Assembly (NCBI GenBank): GCA_913055805.1
Contig: CAJXLF010000005.1
Span: 1 to 64,000, forward strand
Direction of reading: 5' to 3'
DNA: 64,000 nucleotides
Source: an uncultured Salinisphaerales bacterium
Lineage (GTDB): Bacteria; Pseudomonadota; Gammaproteobacteria; Nevskiales; CAJXLF01
The first letter of the stretch is position 1; every line of letters begins with the position of its first letter. Shown here one piece after another: positions 16,179-24,237 of the stretch. The translations under genes and the position numbers were made by a program. The notes under the pieces are model-generated. The model made no database searches and was not told the origin of the DNA. It worked only from the letters and a program-made list of their open reading frames with translations.

Positions 16179-17234
16179 CTAGGCAAGCCGTTTTGCAAGA
16201 TCTTCAGCTCGAGGATGGTAATAACGCATAAGCATGCGCGGGTCTTTGTGGCCCGTGACCTTCGTTAACTCCGCCAATTGAAATGTCTGTGCCAATCGAG
16301 ATGTCGCTTCATGCCGCAAGTCATGGAAGCGTAGATCAGCTAGAAACTTCTCGTCGGGACGTATACTGGCTTCCTTGCATTCCTGGACATACTTTCCACG
16401 GGCACGGGATACCGCACGCTCGAACGCTCTGGTGACCGCATCCTCGCGCAGGTGAAATACCCTGCCAGTGGAAGTGTCACCACCACAAGCATCTCTCAAG
16501 GCCTGAAGTACCTCGGTCGCCTTTGTTGAAAGTGGAACATCACGCGGGCTGCCATTCTTGGTTGCCGGAAGATGCGCAACGCGGCGCTCCAAATCGATAT
16601 TTTCCCAGCGAAGATTGACGATCTCGCTGCGTCGCATAGCAGTCTCTACGGCCAGATGGAGGATGGAGGGGAGGAGGGTAGAGCCGGTGGCCTTGATAAT
16701 ACATTCGAGTTCATCCGTCCCTTGTTGACTTGTACTTATGCGTCTCGATCTGGAGTCATTCGGTTTAGGTTTGCGGACGAGTTCGACAGGATTGGCCAGC
16801 GATTCCATGCCCCATTCCTTACGCGCAATATTGAATACATGGGACAGCAGTTGTAAACGACGCAATACCGTTGCAGCCTTGTATTCCTTTAACCAGGCAT
16901 CGCGCAAGTGGGCAATATCAGAGCTTCTGATCGATGCCATTGTGCGGGTTGCTAGTTCTTCATTGGCCAGTATTCGTAGACTCGAAGTTTCAGTGATGAC
17001 ACTTTTTTTCGTAGGCGTAATTTCTTTCCCGTAACGTACAAGGGCCTCGAGCAAAGTTGTCTCTTCGGCTTCCGATCTGCTAACCCAGATGCCACGAGAC
17101 ATTTCAGACTCAATCATTGAAGCCCAAGCGCTAGCTTCGTTCTTGGTGTTAAAGGTTTTCTGCTGGTGCGGGAAACCTTTTCTGCGAATTTGCGCTTCCC
17201 ACTGGTATGGTCCACGCTTTCGAATTGTTGCCAT
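16179..17234 (-). CDS. tyrosine-type site-specific recombinase (phage-type integrase)
   Basis: A 351-residue integrase from ATG 17234 (MATIRKRGPYQWEAQIRRKG); a longer frame begins at 17300 but the family starts here. An N-terminal arm-binding domain (about 1-60) and a core-binding SAM-like domain (about 70-165) precede the catalytic domain. The catalytic set is complete: Arg in ETAMRRSEIVNLRW, Lys in ATKNGSPRDVPLS, H-x-x-R in HDLRHEATSR, His in VTGHKDPR, and Tyr in MRYYHPR. It appears intact. It sits next to tRNA-Ala(CGC), a classical target, but no excisionase or cargo genes are present. Confidence 0.93.
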   Translation of the reverse strand: MATIRKRGPYQWEAQIRRKGFPHQQKTFNTKNEASAWASMIESEMSRGIWVSRSEAEETTLLEALVRYGKEITPTKKSVITETSSLRILANEELATRTMASIRSSDIAHLRDAWLKEYKAATVLRRLQLLSHVFNIARKEWGMESLANPVELVRKPKPNDSRSRRISTSQQGTDELECIIKATGSTLLPSILHLAVETAMRRSEIVNLRWENIDLERRVAHLPATKNGSPRDVPLSTKATEVLQALRDACGGDTSTGRVFHLREDAVTRAFERAVSRARGKYVQECKEASIRPDEKFLADLRFHDLRHEATSRLAQTFQLAELTKVTGHKDPRMLMRYYHPRAEDLAKRLA

Positions 17235-17306
17235 CAGTAGTAGATTGCTGTTTGTAAATAACTGTGGCAATATTGTGGCAAATAATACTTGCAAGCGCAA
17301 AATTTG

Positions 17307-17335
17307 TTGTCAGATTGTATTGTAAGTATTTGAAT
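17307..17335 (+). promoter_or_regulatory. possible tRNA-Ala promoter
   Basis: TTGTCA (17307-17312), a 17-base spacer and TTGAAT (17330-17335) lie 12 bases before the tRNA start. The -10 is a moderate match. The region also forms the upstream region of the divergent integrase gene. Confidence 0.4.
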
Positions 17336-17347
17336 ATATTCATTTGT

Positions 17348-17423
17348 GGGGCTGTAGCTCAGTTGGGAGAGCGTGTCGTTCGCAATGCTAAGGTCGGCGG
17401 TTCGATCCCGCCCAGCTCCACCA
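17348..17423 (+). tRNA. tRNA-Ala (anticodon CGC) with an impaired anticodon stem
   Basis: A 76-base cloverleaf with encoded CCA. Acceptor GGGGCTG pairs with CAGCTCC (one G-T), the D stem GCTC/GAGC and T stem GGCGG/CCGCC are perfect, and the loop TTCGCAA gives anticodon CGC (alanine, codon GCG). The anticodon stem TGTCG/TGCTA has a T-C mismatch at 29:41 and two G-T pairs (28:42 and 31:39), which is unusual. The altered side lies in the repeat shared with 16144-16163, so recombination may have changed it. It may be poorly functional. Confidence 0.8.
17384..17403 (+). repeat. direct repeat inside tRNA-Ala (candidate att site)
   Basis: AATGCTAAGGTCGGCGGTTC covers the 3' side of the anticodon stem, the variable loop and the 5' side of the T arm. 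It matches 16144-16163 at 18 of 20 positions. Confidence 0.55.
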
Positions 17424-17445
17424 TTCATACTATAAGTTGATCGCC

Positions 17446-17862
17446 ATGTCTGAAGAGCAAGGAATTCCCGAAATCAAGCTGGATGCCGGACAGTTATACC
17501 GGGAAGAAAGTATTACCGATCGCCGTGCAGGCGTTATTCGTTGCCTCATACCCGTGAAAAGTGATGGCAGTGATGACAGCAGCCGCGAAACGCTCTATGA
17601 AGGCCAAACCACCATTCTCACCCCGATGGGCAGCTTGCCGGTGAATTTCCAGATCGAGGCGAGCAATCTTGCCGAAGCAGTAGAGGGGTTCGCCCAGGCC
17701 GCACGGCAGGGTATTAATGACACCCTTGAAGAACTCAAGCGACTGCAGCGTGAGGCGCAATCCTCCATCGTGGTTCCTGGCCGTGGCGGTCAGGGAGGTG
17801 GTATGCCGGGCGGGAGTATGCCAGGTGGGAGCATGCCTGGCGGTGGCATCCAGATGCCCTGA
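17446..17862 (+). CDS. conserved hypothetical protein with Gly/Met/Pro-rich tail
   Basis: A 138-residue soluble protein from ATG 17446 (a TTG at 17437 is less likely). Residues 1-108 resemble an uncharacterised gammaproteobacterial family with the pattern KLDAGQLYREE...DRRAGVIRCLIPV...GQTTILTPMGSLP, rich in beta strands, followed by a helical stretch. The last 28 residues are a low-complexity repeat of M-P-G-G-S/G. No signal peptide or enzymatic motif is visible. It lies between two tRNA genes and may share their transcript. Function unknown. Confidence 0.8.
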   Translation: MSEEQGIPEIKLDAGQLYREESITDRRAGVIRCLIPVKSDGSDDSSRETLYEGQTTILTPMGSLPVNFQIEASNLAEAVEGFAQAARQGINDTLEELKRLQREAQSSIVVPGRGGQGGGMPGGSMPGGSMPGGGIQMP

Positions 17863-17883
17863 GCAGGGCCTTAACAGTTATTC

Positions 17884-17960
17884 GGGGCTATAGCTCAGCT
17901 GGATAGAGCAGCCGCCTCCTAAGCGGCAGGTCGCAGGTTCGACTCCTGCTAGTCCCACCA
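17884..17960 (+). tRNA. tRNA-Arg (anticodon CCT)
   Basis: A 77-base cloverleaf with encoded CCA. Acceptor GGGGCTA/TAGTCCC (one G-T), D stem GCTC/GAGC, anticodon stem GCCGC/GCGGC perfect, loop CTCCTAA giving anticodon CCT for codon AGG, and T stem GCAGG/CCTGC. It appears fully functional, in contrast to the nearby tRNA-Ala. The 279 bases from here to 18239 hold no gene; a run CGGGT...ACCCG followed by T-rich sequence at 18172-18215 could be a weak terminator or leader structure. Confidence 0.96.
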
Positions 17961-18239
17961 ACATTGCTTTCGTCCAGGGTAGTTCCGCCTGCCGTGTCTC
18001 ACCTGCGACGGCGTCGCAGATCGCCAGGGCTTGGCGCGCAGTTTCATGCCCCGAAGCTGATTTCCCGGTGCTAATCAGTTCTATCTCCCTGGCTTTTCAG
18101 CTGTCTGCCTTCCAGACTTTCCCGGTCCTGTAAGAAAATACTGACAATTGGTTTTAGGTGGTTTATGGTGGACGGGTTCTGTAAGTTTTTTTACCCGGTC
18201 TTTTTTGTATGAACTGGGAATTCACATGGAGGAGGGACG

Positions 18240-19433
18240 ATGCTGAGGGACATTCTTAAGCTTATTTTTCTGACGTTCTGTCTGACGACAGTTGCGGTGT
18301 CCGTGACTGCCTGTTCTGACAGCGACGACGATGACTTCATCCTGAACGGTGGTGATGGCGACGGCGACGGGGACGGCGACGGCGACGGAGACGGAGACGG
18401 AGACGGTGGTGATGCTGCCAGTTTCTGCCTGCCTGGCGACCCGACCGGTCAGCTTTGTGCCGAGCAGCTGTGTCTGATTCCTGTTCTGGGTGAGCAGATT
18501 GTCAGTGCTGCCGGTGGCGCCTGCACTGGCGGTGGTGAAGGCGGCGATAGCCCACTGCCTGTAGACCCGGCTCAGTTATGCGCTATCCCCACTATTGGCG
18601 AACAGATCGTCAGTGCGTTGGGTTCCACCTGTATTGATGGTGGCGATGGCGATGGCGATGGTGACGGGGATGGCGACGGTGACGGCGGAGATGTCTGTTT
18701 GCCAGGTGATCCGACGGGTATGGCTTGTCTGTCTCAGCTTTGCGCAATTCCGACCCTTGGGCCGGCCATTGTCGAGCAGGCAGGTGGTAGCTGTGGTCCG
18801 GGCGGGGATGGTGCCGGCGGGCTTCCTGTTGATCCGGCGCAACTCTGTGTGATCCCGGTTATCGGTCCGCAGATCGTTAGTGGCCTCGGCGGTGTATGCG
18901 TAGGCGGTGATGGTGACGGCGATGGCGATGGTGACGCAGGTGGCGACGTCTGCCTGCCGGGCGATCCCACCGGCATGGCCTGTCTGTCTCAGCTTTGCGC
19001 AATTCCGGAAATTGGCGCACAGATCGTGTCAGCGGCCGGAGGTAGCTGTGGTGATGGCGGTGATGGCGCCGGTGGCAGCCCGATTGACCCGACCCTGCTC
19101 TGTGCAATTCCGGAAATCGGCCCAGCCATAGCTGGTCCTCTCGGCGGCGTATGTACCGGTGGTGGTGATGGCGGAGGTGACACCTGCCTGCCGGGTGATC
19201 CGACTGGCATGGCCTGCCTGTCGGCACTTTGCGCTATTCCAACACTGGGGCCGGCCCTCGTTGGGGCGGCTGGCGGTAGTTGCGATGGCGGCGGTGGAGG
19301 CGGTGGCGGTAGTCCGCTTGATCCGTCGGCACTGTGCTCCATTCCAGCACTCGGCCCACCTCTGGCGGAAGCTATTGGCGGCGCACCCTGCGGCAATGCC
19401 AGCAGTGTGTTCCTGCCATCGGTCAGCCAGTAA
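18240..19433 (+). CDS. Gly-Asp-linker, cysteine-repeat lipoprotein (no recognised family)
   Basis: A 397-residue protein with a strong RBS (GGAGGAGGG before ATG 18240) and a lipoprotein-like signal ending V-T-A-C at about residue 25. The mature part has four pairs of modules. Type A begins CLPGDPTG, has four cysteines and ends with AGG-x-C; type B begins P-(V/I/L)-DP, has LC-(A/V/S)-IP and ends GG-x-C. Modules are joined by linkers of up to nine GD repeats, plus Gly-rich stretches. Paired cysteines imply disulfides, and acidic GD runs could bind calcium. No enzyme motif is seen and no function is assigned. A strong terminator follows. Codons in the linkers are GGCGAC/GGTGAT hexamer repeats. 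Confidence 0.88.
   Translation: MLRDILKLIFLTFCLTTVAVSVTACSDSDDDDFILNGGDGDGDGDGDGDGDGDGDGGDAASFCLPGDPTGQLCAEQLCLIPVLGEQIVSAAGGACTGGGEGGDSPLPVDPAQLCAIPTIGEQIVSALGSTCIDGGDGDGDGDGDGDGDGGDVCLPGDPTGMACLSQLCAIPTLGPAIVEQAGGSCGPGGDGAGGLPVDPAQLCVIPVIGPQIVSGLGGVCVGGDGDGDGDGDAGGDVCLPGDPTGMACLSQLCAIPEIGAQIVSAAGGSCGDGGDGAGGSPIDPTLLCAIPEIGPAIAGPLGGVCTGGGDGGGDTCLPGDPTGMACLSALCAIPTLGPALVGAAGGSCDGGGGGGGGSPLDPSALCSIPALGPPLAEAIGGAPCGNASSVFLPSVSQ
18349..18412 (+). repeat. hexanucleotide (GGNGAY) coding repeat
   Basis: Tandem GGCGAC/GGAGAC-type hexamers encode the first Gly-Asp linker. Similar tracts lie at about 18637-18694 and 18906-18942. Because the unit is a multiple of three, length changes by slippage would keep the frame and alter linker length only. 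Confidence 0.85.
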
Positions 19434-19452
19434 GCTGGTTTAACCGGCAACT

Positions 19453-19481
19453 AAAAGCCCCGCTTCGGCGGGGCTTTTTTT
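19453..19481. terminator. bidirectional intrinsic terminator
   Basis: Stem AAGCCCCGC / GCGGGGCTT with a TTCG tetraloop and a seven-T run on the plus strand; four Ts follow on the minus strand. It lies between the convergent ends of the repeat lipoprotein and the ABC permease and can serve both. Confidence 0.93.
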
Positions 19482-19486
19482 ATGAC

Positions 19487-20248
19487 TCAGGTCTTGAGTT
19501 TGTAGCCGGTTTTGAATATCCACCAGATCAACAGCAGGCAACTCAACATGAACAGCAGGGTCATGCCGAAGCTGACGGCAACGCCGACGTCCGATACCCC
19601 ATAGAAGCTCCAGCGAAAGCCGCTGATCAGGTAAACCACCGGATTGAACAGGCTGATTTTCTGCCAGATGCCCGGCAGCATGTCGATGGAATAAAAGCTG
19701 CCGCCCAGGAAAGTCAGGGGTGTGACAATCATCAGGGGTACGATCTGCAACTTCTCGAAACCATCTGCCCAGATGCCGATGATGAAGCCGAACAGGCTGA
19801 AGGTGACAGCAGTTAGCACCAGAAAACCGATCATCCAGAAGGGATGCAGGATTTCATAATCCACAAACAGGCGGGCGGTAAGCAGGATCAATATGCCCAG
19901 CATGATGGATTTGCTGGCGGCCGCACCCACGTAGCCCAGCACCACTTCTACATGCGAAACCGGTGCGGAAAGGACTTCATAGATAGTGCCGGAGAACTTC
20001 GGAAAATAGATGCCGAAACTGGCATTGGAGATGCTTTCGTTCAACAGCGACAACATGATCAACCCGGGGATGATGAAGGCGCCGTAACTGATGCCGTCGA
20101 TCTCCACCATGCGCGAGCCGATGGCGGCCCCGAAGACTACAAAATAAAGCGAAGTGGACATCACCGGAGAGGCGATGCTCTGCATCAGGGTGCGAAAGGT
20201 GCGGGCCATTTCAAACTTGTAAATGGCGCGGATGGCATAAATATTCAT
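19487..20248 (-). CDS. ABC-2 type exporter permease
   Basis: A 253-residue ABC-2 family permease with about six transmembrane segments (e.g. [69 protein letters not shown]) and a C-terminal [15 protein letters not shown] helix. Length and gene order match the E. coli YadG-YadH pair. It overlaps the ATPase stop by four bases (ATGA), so translation is coupled. The substrate is unknown; such pairs export lipids, polysaccharides or drugs. Confidence 0.92.
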   Translation of the reverse strand: MNIYAIRAIYKFEMARTFRTLMQSIASPVMSTSLYFVVFGAAIGSRMVEIDGISYGAFIIPGLIMLSLLNESISNASFGIYFPKFSGTIYEVLSAPVSHVEVVLGYVGAAASKSIMLGILILLTARLFVDYEILHPFWMIGFLVLTAVTFSLFGFIIGIWADGFEKLQIVPLMIVTPLTFLGGSFYSIDMLPGIWQKISLFNPVVYLISGFRWSFYGVSDVGVAVSFGMTLLFMLSCLLLIWWIFKTGYKLKT

Positions 20249-21171
20249 CGTTTCTCCCTGACCAGGTTGACGAAGATTTCCTCCAGCGAACTCTCGCTGG
20301 TATGCAGGTCCTTGAAATCGATATCGTGCGCATTGAGACGGCGCATGAGGGCGGCTATCCCCGTGTGCTCGCTCTGAATGTCAAAGGTGAACACCAGCTC
20401 CATGCCATCGGCCGACAGTTCCAGGGGTTCATTGGCCAGTTCGTCGGGGATGGCTTGCAGCGGGCATTGCAGATGCAGGGTCAACTGCTTCTTACCGAGT
20501 TTGTCCATGAGGGCATTCTTTTCATCGACCAGAATCAGTTCGCCATGATTGATGACGCCAATACGGTCGGCCATTTCCTCGGCTTCTTCAATGTAATGCG
20601 TGGTAAGAATGATGGTGACGCCGTTTTCGCGCAGCCCTCTGACCATTTCCCACATGTCTCGCCGCAACTCCACATCGACGCCGGCGGTAGGTTCATCCAG
20701 GAAAAGAATTTCGGGTTCATGCGACAGGGCCTTGGCGATCATGACCCGGCGCTTCATGCCGCCGGAAAGCTCGAGAATGCGTGCGTCCTTCTTGTCCCAG
20801 AGAGACAGGTCGCGCAGAACCTTTTCCACATAGTCATGGTTGCGCGGTTTGCCGAACAGGCCGCGGCTGAAATTGACTGTGGCCCATACGGTTTCAAAGG
20901 CGTCTGTAGAGATTTCCTGGGGCACAAGGCCAATCAGGGAGCGCGCGGCGCGATAATCGCCCATCACATCATGACCGCCAGCAAAGATACTGCCGTCAGT
21001 CGGATTGACGATGCCGCAAATGGTGCTGATCAAGGTTGTTTTGCCGGCCCCGTTGGGGCCGAGCAGGGCGAATATTTCACCCTTGCGTATTTGCAGGTTG
21101 ATTCCTTTCAGGGCCTGGAAGCCGGAATCGTAGGTCTTGTTCAGATTCTGGATATCTATGATTGGCTGCAC
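20245..21171 (-). CDS. ABC exporter ATP-binding protein
   Basis: A 308-residue ATPase. Walker [10 protein letters not shown] at about 38-46, signature LSGGMKRR at 135-142, Walker B ILFLDEP at 155-161, and the H-loop in [16 protein letters not shown]. It is the same length as E. coli YadG. It powers the permease encoded immediately downstream with a 4-base overlap. It begins about 90 bases from the monooxygenase gene that lies on the same strand upstream. Confidence 0.94.
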   Translation of the reverse strand: MQPIIDIQNLNKTYDSGFQALKGINLQIRKGEIFALLGPNGAGKTTLISTICGIVNPTDGSIFAGGHDVMGDYRAARSLIGLVPQEISTDAFETVWATVNFSRGLFGKPRNHDYVEKVLRDLSLWDKKDARILELSGGMKRRVMIAKALSHEPEILFLDEPTAGVDVELRRDMWEMVRGLRENGVTIILTTHYIEEAEEMADRIGVINHGELILVDEKNALMDKLGKKQLTLHLQCPLQAIPDELANEPLELSADGMELVFTFDIQSEHTGIAALMRRLNAHDIDFKDLHTSESSLEEIFVNLVREKR

Positions 21172-21261
21172 GCAATCTCCTTATTCGTTTCGCCGGGCAG
21201 TTGAATTCAGCTGGTCACTCAGGAGGCCGTGGCTCCCGTAGCCGGCGAGTGTAGCCGGTTT

Positions 21262-21573
21262 TCAAAAATCGAGATGACCGGCTTCATGTGCGACTTCGTA
21301 ATAAGCGGGTTCCACTTTTTCCACCAGTTGCAGCACCTTGACGCGATGTTGCTCGAATTGTTCGCTTGCGATCCAGGCTTTGTGATGCTCGACCGTATCG
21401 AACACTGTCATCATGACTGCCGTGTTACCGCCCAGGCCTTTATGCAGACGACTGCCGCGCCAACCGCTGATCCTGTGGCTGAAAAGCTGAATGGCCGAAG
21501 TCTGCAGTTCAATGAATGCGTTGAGTTTGCCCGGCTTCACGGTAAAGACATTAATCAGCACAACAGGTTTCAT
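21262..21573 (-). CDS. antibiotic-biosynthesis-monooxygenase (ABM) domain protein
   Basis: A 103-residue ferredoxin-like ABM-fold protein (MKPVVLINVFTVKPGKLNAF ... GWRGSRLHKGLGG ... AWIASEQFEQHR). The start ATG 21573 overlaps the stop of the upstream flavin-reductase gene as ATGA, so translation is coupled and a longer frame to 21849 is rejected. Such proteins act as small cofactor-free or heme/quinone-directed monooxygenases. Co-expression with a flavin reductase under a SoxR-type promoter suggests a role with redox-cycling quinones or antibiotics. Confidence 0.85.
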   Translation of the reverse strand: MKPVVLINVFTVKPGKLNAFIELQTSAIQLFSHRISGWRGSRLHKGLGGNTAVMMTVFDTVEHHKAWIASEQFEQHRVKVLQLVEKVEPAYYEVAHEAGHLDF

Positions 21574-22142
21574 GCAGCCCTCCCATAGGGTGTGATCTCT
21601 CTGGCGCTCTTCAGCGCGGTGGCCCACCATTGCAGCTGCGACAGCATGTTGTCCATGGACTTGTTGTATCTCAGCGGCGATTTCAGGTGACCGTTTTCGT
21701 CGAACTGGTTCCAGACGTCTGCGAAGCTCACGCTGTTGCGAATGCCAACCGCATGCAGTTCCGCGAACACCAGGCGCAGATGCTCGACTGCACGCAGCCC
21801 GCCGGAAATGCCGCCATAGGATACAAAACCGACCGGTTTGGCCCGCCATTCCTCGTTCACAGAATCAATCATGGCTTTTAAGGGAGCCGGATAACTGTGG
21901 TTGTATTCAGGGACGACTACCACGAAGGCGTCGGCCTGGCCCACTTGTTTTTGCAGATTCGCCACCGCCGCGTTTTCCCCGGACGTCATTCGCACCGGCA
22001 GATCCATGGTGACAGGGTCGAGTACATCTACTTCAAAACTGTTGCGCTGCCATATGCGTCCAGCGGCCCATTCAGCGACAGATTCGCACAAGCGCCCTTC
22101 GCGTGTGCTGCCATATATCAGGCCTATACGTGTCTTTTGCAT
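21570..22142 (-). CDS. NADPH-dependent FMN reductase family protein
   Basis: A 190-residue flavodoxin-like reductase. N-terminal GLIYGSTREGRLCESVAEWA phosphate loop, then VVVPEYNHSYPAPLKAMIDS and GFVSYGGISGG contribute to FMN binding. It reduces flavins or quinones using NADPH. It is the first gene of a two-gene unit with the ABM protein, divergent from soxR, with a 19-bp-spaced promoter carrying a SoxR-type palindrome directly upstream. Confidence 0.9.
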   Translation of the reverse strand: MQKTRIGLIYGSTREGRLCESVAEWAAGRIWQRNSFEVDVLDPVTMDLPVRMTSGENAAVANLQKQVGQADAFVVVVPEYNHSYPAPLKAMIDSVNEEWRAKPVGFVSYGGISGGLRAVEHLRLVFAELHAVGIRNSVSFADVWNQFDENGHLKSPLRYNKSMDNMLSQLQWWATALKSAREITPYGRAA

Positions 22143-22179
22143 CTTGCGACTCCTTCACATTTGCCAAACACTGTGGAGA

Positions 22180-22210
22180 AGGGTAAAACCTCAAGTAATG
22201 TTTAGGTCAA
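22180..22210 (-). promoter_or_regulatory. SoxR-type promoter of the flavin-reductase operon
   Basis: On the minus strand, TTGACC (22210-22205) and TACCCT (22185-22180) are separated by exactly 19 bases, the long spacer that MerR-family activators correct by DNA untwisting. The spacer is covered by the palindrome ACCTCAAGTAATGTTTAGGT (22188-22207), closely related to the SoxR operator half-site CCTCAAGT. Confidence 0.85.
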
Positions 22211-22220
22211 GGGGGTGTTC

Positions 22221-22685
22221 ATGATCGGAAAAATTAATCCTGAAGACTGGGGCAAGGAACTGACCGTCGGTGAAGTGGCTGAGCGTAGCGGCGTGGCGGT
22301 TTCCACCCTGCATTTCTACGAGTCGAAGGGCTTGATTCGTAGTTGGCGCAATGCAGGCAATCACCGCCGTTACCCGCGCGCTGTCCTGCGTCGCGTCGCT
22401 CTGATCAAGGTGGCGCAACGCACGGGTATCCCGCTTGCTGAAATCAAGCAGGCGCTGGATACCTTGCCCAAGGGGCGCATGCCCACAGCCGCTGACTGGA
22501 AAAGATTATCGAAGAAATGGCGAGGGGATCTGGATGACCGGATACAGCGCCTGACGGCGATGCGCGATCAGCTCACGGATTGCATAGGCTGTGGCTGTCT
22601 GTCCGTGGATGCCTGTCCGCTACGCAATCCCTGGGACGAGCTGGCGGAGCAGGGCGCCGGTCCGAGATTGCTTGACCCGGATTAG
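22221..22685 (+). CDS. soxR: redox-sensing transcriptional activator SoxR
   Basis: A 154-residue MerR-family protein from ATG 22221 (AAGGGGG upstream; a GTG two codons earlier is possible). The HTH ([27 protein letters not shown]) is followed by a dimerisation helix and the [2Fe-2S] site [12 protein letters not shown] (C-x2-C-x-C-x5-C), which identifies SoxR. There is no soxS in the window; the divergent flavin-reductase/ABM genes are the evident targets, as in non-enteric bacteria where SoxR responds to redox-active compounds and acts directly on detoxification genes. Confidence 0.95.
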   Translation: MIGKINPEDWGKELTVGEVAERSGVAVSTLHFYESKGLIRSWRNAGNHRRYPRAVLRRVALIKVAQRTGIPLAEIKQALDTLPKGRMPTAADWKRLSKKWRGDLDDRIQRLTAMRDQLTDCIGCGCLSVDACPLRNPWDELAEQGAGPRLLDPD

Positions 22686-23305
22686 GCAGCAGGAGGCTGT
22701 ACCAGTTTCAGCAGAGACTGCATGCTGCCGGCAAAGTCGATCTCCATGTCGAGGTCATACAGCGTATGCAGGCCAATCACCAGGGTGACAAGCCAGAAGC
22801 CCAGCTGCTGCGGCGTGATGTCATTCCTGATCTCACCCTGCGTTTGTAGCCGCTGACAGATGCCGCCCAGGCGATCCATGCTGGCGCGGACATGTTCCAT
22901 ATACTGATCGCGTATGGCGCTGGAACGTGCGCAGGCATCCAGTAGCTGGTAGGGCCTGACGCCCCCGTTCCGGGTCAGCGGGTAATCGCCGCTGATCAGG
23001 GCCTTGATAAAACGGTTTACCAGGTCGCCAAGATTTTCGATGGGCTGCGCCTCGTCCGTGCCCAGCAACGTATCGAGTACGCCCTGGCCGACACGCTCCA
23101 TGACCGCGGCCGCCAGTTCATCACGGTTCTTGAAATGCACATAGAAAGCGCCTCGGGTATATCCGGCATGGGCGCAGATTTCGTCCAGACTCGCGTCGAT
23201 GCCCTTTTTTGAAAAGACTTCAGTCGCGGCGCGAATGAGAGCTGCGCGGGTTTCCTGTTTGGCAGCTTCCCGGGCGCGTGCGTGTCGGCTGGGTTTTGCA
23301 TTCAT
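22682..23305 (-). CDS. TetR-family regulator of the SDR-BVMO-patatin operon
   Basis: A 207-residue TetR regulator from ATG 23305 (upstream in-frame ATGs at 23323 and 23356 would run into the operator region). HTH at about 15-60: [43 protein letters not shown]. It is divergent from the SDR gene across about 100 bases holding three CATACxA-type palindromes, so it very likely represses both directions. It overlaps the soxR stop by four bases at its 3' end (convergent). Confidence 0.92.
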   Translation of the reverse strand: MNAKPSRHARAREAAKQETRAALIRAATEVFSKKGIDASLDEICAHAGYTRGAFYVHFKNRDELAAAVMERVGQGVLDTLLGTDEAQPIENLGDLVNRFIKALISGDYPLTRNGGVRPYQLLDACARSSAIRDQYMEHVRASMDRLGGICQRLQTQGEIRNDITPQQLGFWLVTLVIGLHTLYDLDMEIDFAGSMQSLLKLVQPPAA

Positions 23306-23320
23306 ATCGAATCCCGTTGA

Positions 23321-23388
23321 CATACCACTTCGTATGTGAGTAAATAATATCAACATACGAACTCGTATGTCACATACATTTTCGTATA
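23321..23388. promoter_or_regulatory. three operator-like palindromes for the TetR regulator
   Basis: Site 1 CATACCACTTCGTATG (23321-23336), site 2 ACATACGAACTCGTATGT (23353-23370; perfect 8+2+8 palindrome) and site 3 CATACATTTTCGTATA (23373-23388) share the CATAC-N6-GTATG plan. Centre distances are 33 and 19 bases, about three and two helical turns. They fill the gap between the divergent TetR and SDR genes and reach to within 14 bases of the SDR start. Confidence 0.85.
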
Positions 23389-23401
23389 TTAAGGAGCGGC
23401 G

Positions 23402-24235
23402 ATGTCCAGAAAAGAGTTATCCGGCCTTGTCGTAGCCATTACCGGCGGTGCACGTGGTATTGGCCTGGCAACGGCGAAGGCGCTGGCGGCAGAAGGCGCG
23501 AAAGTCAGCATCGGGGATGTGGATGCGGATCTGGCCGAACAGGAAGCCGCGGCGTTGCATGGTTTTGGCTGCGCTCTTGATGTGCGGGACCGGACTTCAT
23601 TTGCAGCCTTTATCAACGCCACAGTGGGTGCGCTGGGACCTGTGGACGTGCTGATCAATAACGCCGGTATCATGCCGATGGGGGCTTTCCACGAAGAAGA
23701 ACCGGCGCTGGCCGATGCGCAAATAGATATCAACTTCCGGGGTGTGATTACCGGCGCTCAGCTGGTACTGCCGGAAATGCTGGAGAGAGGTTCGGGGCAT
23801 GTTATTAACGTAGCCTCTCTGGCCGGACGCTTCGCGATTCCCGGCGCGGCCATTTATGCCGGGACCAAGTTTGCCGTCGTTGGCCTGACGGAGTCGCTGG
23901 CCGCCGAGTACCGGGATAGCGGCATTGCATTTACAGCGATCATGCCTTCAAAGGTGCGTACCGAGCTGGCATCCGGAACCGAGGAGGCCGGCCGGGGTAT
24001 TCCGGCGGTCGATCCTGAAGACGTGGCACAGGCCATTGTCGACAGCATCCGCAGGCCGCAACTCTTTGTTGCGGTGCCCCGCTACCTGGAAGCGGCGTCT
24101 GCCCTGTATCGCCTCATGCCGCAATCCGTTACCCGGGCCGGGCGTCGTGTCCTGGGTGATGACCGGATATTGAAAAAACTCAACCGGGCAGCGCATGAAA
24201 GCTATGACCTGCGAATCAAACGGCTTGTGAGGTAA
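23402..24235 (+). CDS. SDR-family oxidoreductase
   Basis: A 277-residue classical SDR: TGGARGIG at 14-21, NNAG near 88-91, serine in NVASLAGR, and YAGTK for the catalytic Tyr/Lys. A strong RBS (AAGGAG) precedes ATG 23402. The C-terminal extension after about residue 215 carries a hydrophobic/basic helix as seen in membrane-associated SDRs. It is the first gene of a three-gene operon with a Baeyer-Villiger enzyme and a patatin: the SDR could produce the ketone that the monooxygenase turns into an ester. Confidence 0.92.
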   Translation: MSRKELSGLVVAITGGARGIGLATAKALAAEGAKVSIGDVDADLAEQEAAALHGFGCALDVRDRTSFAAFINATVGALGPVDVLINNAGIMPMGAFHEEEPALADAQIDINFRGVITGAQLVLPEMLERGSGHVINVASLAGRFAIPGAAIYAGTKFAVVGLTESLAAEYRDSGIAFTAIMPSKVRTELASGTEEAGRGIPAVDPEDVAQAIVDSIRRPQLFVAVPRYLEAASALYRLMPQSVTRAGRRVLGDDRILKKLNRAAHESYDLRIKRLVR

Positions 24236-24237
24236 AC

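Larger units (their letters stand above)
16144..17403. mobile_element. candidate mini integrative element: integrase between tRNA-like direct repeats
   Basis: A 20-base sequence at 16144-16163 and its counterpart at 17384-17403 (inside tRNA-Ala) agree at 18 of 20 positions and lie in the same orientation, enclosing only the integrase. Tyrosine integrases commonly use tRNA 3' halves as attB. However, the intact tRNA 5' half lies on the element side, the reverse of the common layout, so the boundaries are provisional and this could be the remnant of a larger rearranged element. Confidence 0.4.

Noticed and set aside
17437-17445. TTG start for the small protein between tRNAs
   Set aside because: The ATG at 17446 gives the family's expected start and needs no rare start codon.
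18349-19330. Repeated units at 18.3-19.3 kb considered as a CRISPR array
   Set aside because: Units are coding, of unequal length, with no constant repeat/spacer alternation; they encode Gly-Asp and cysteine modules in one frame.
21574-21849. Long form of the ABM protein
   Set aside because: It would overlap the flavin-reductase gene in another frame; the ATGA overlap at 21570-21573 marks the coupled start.
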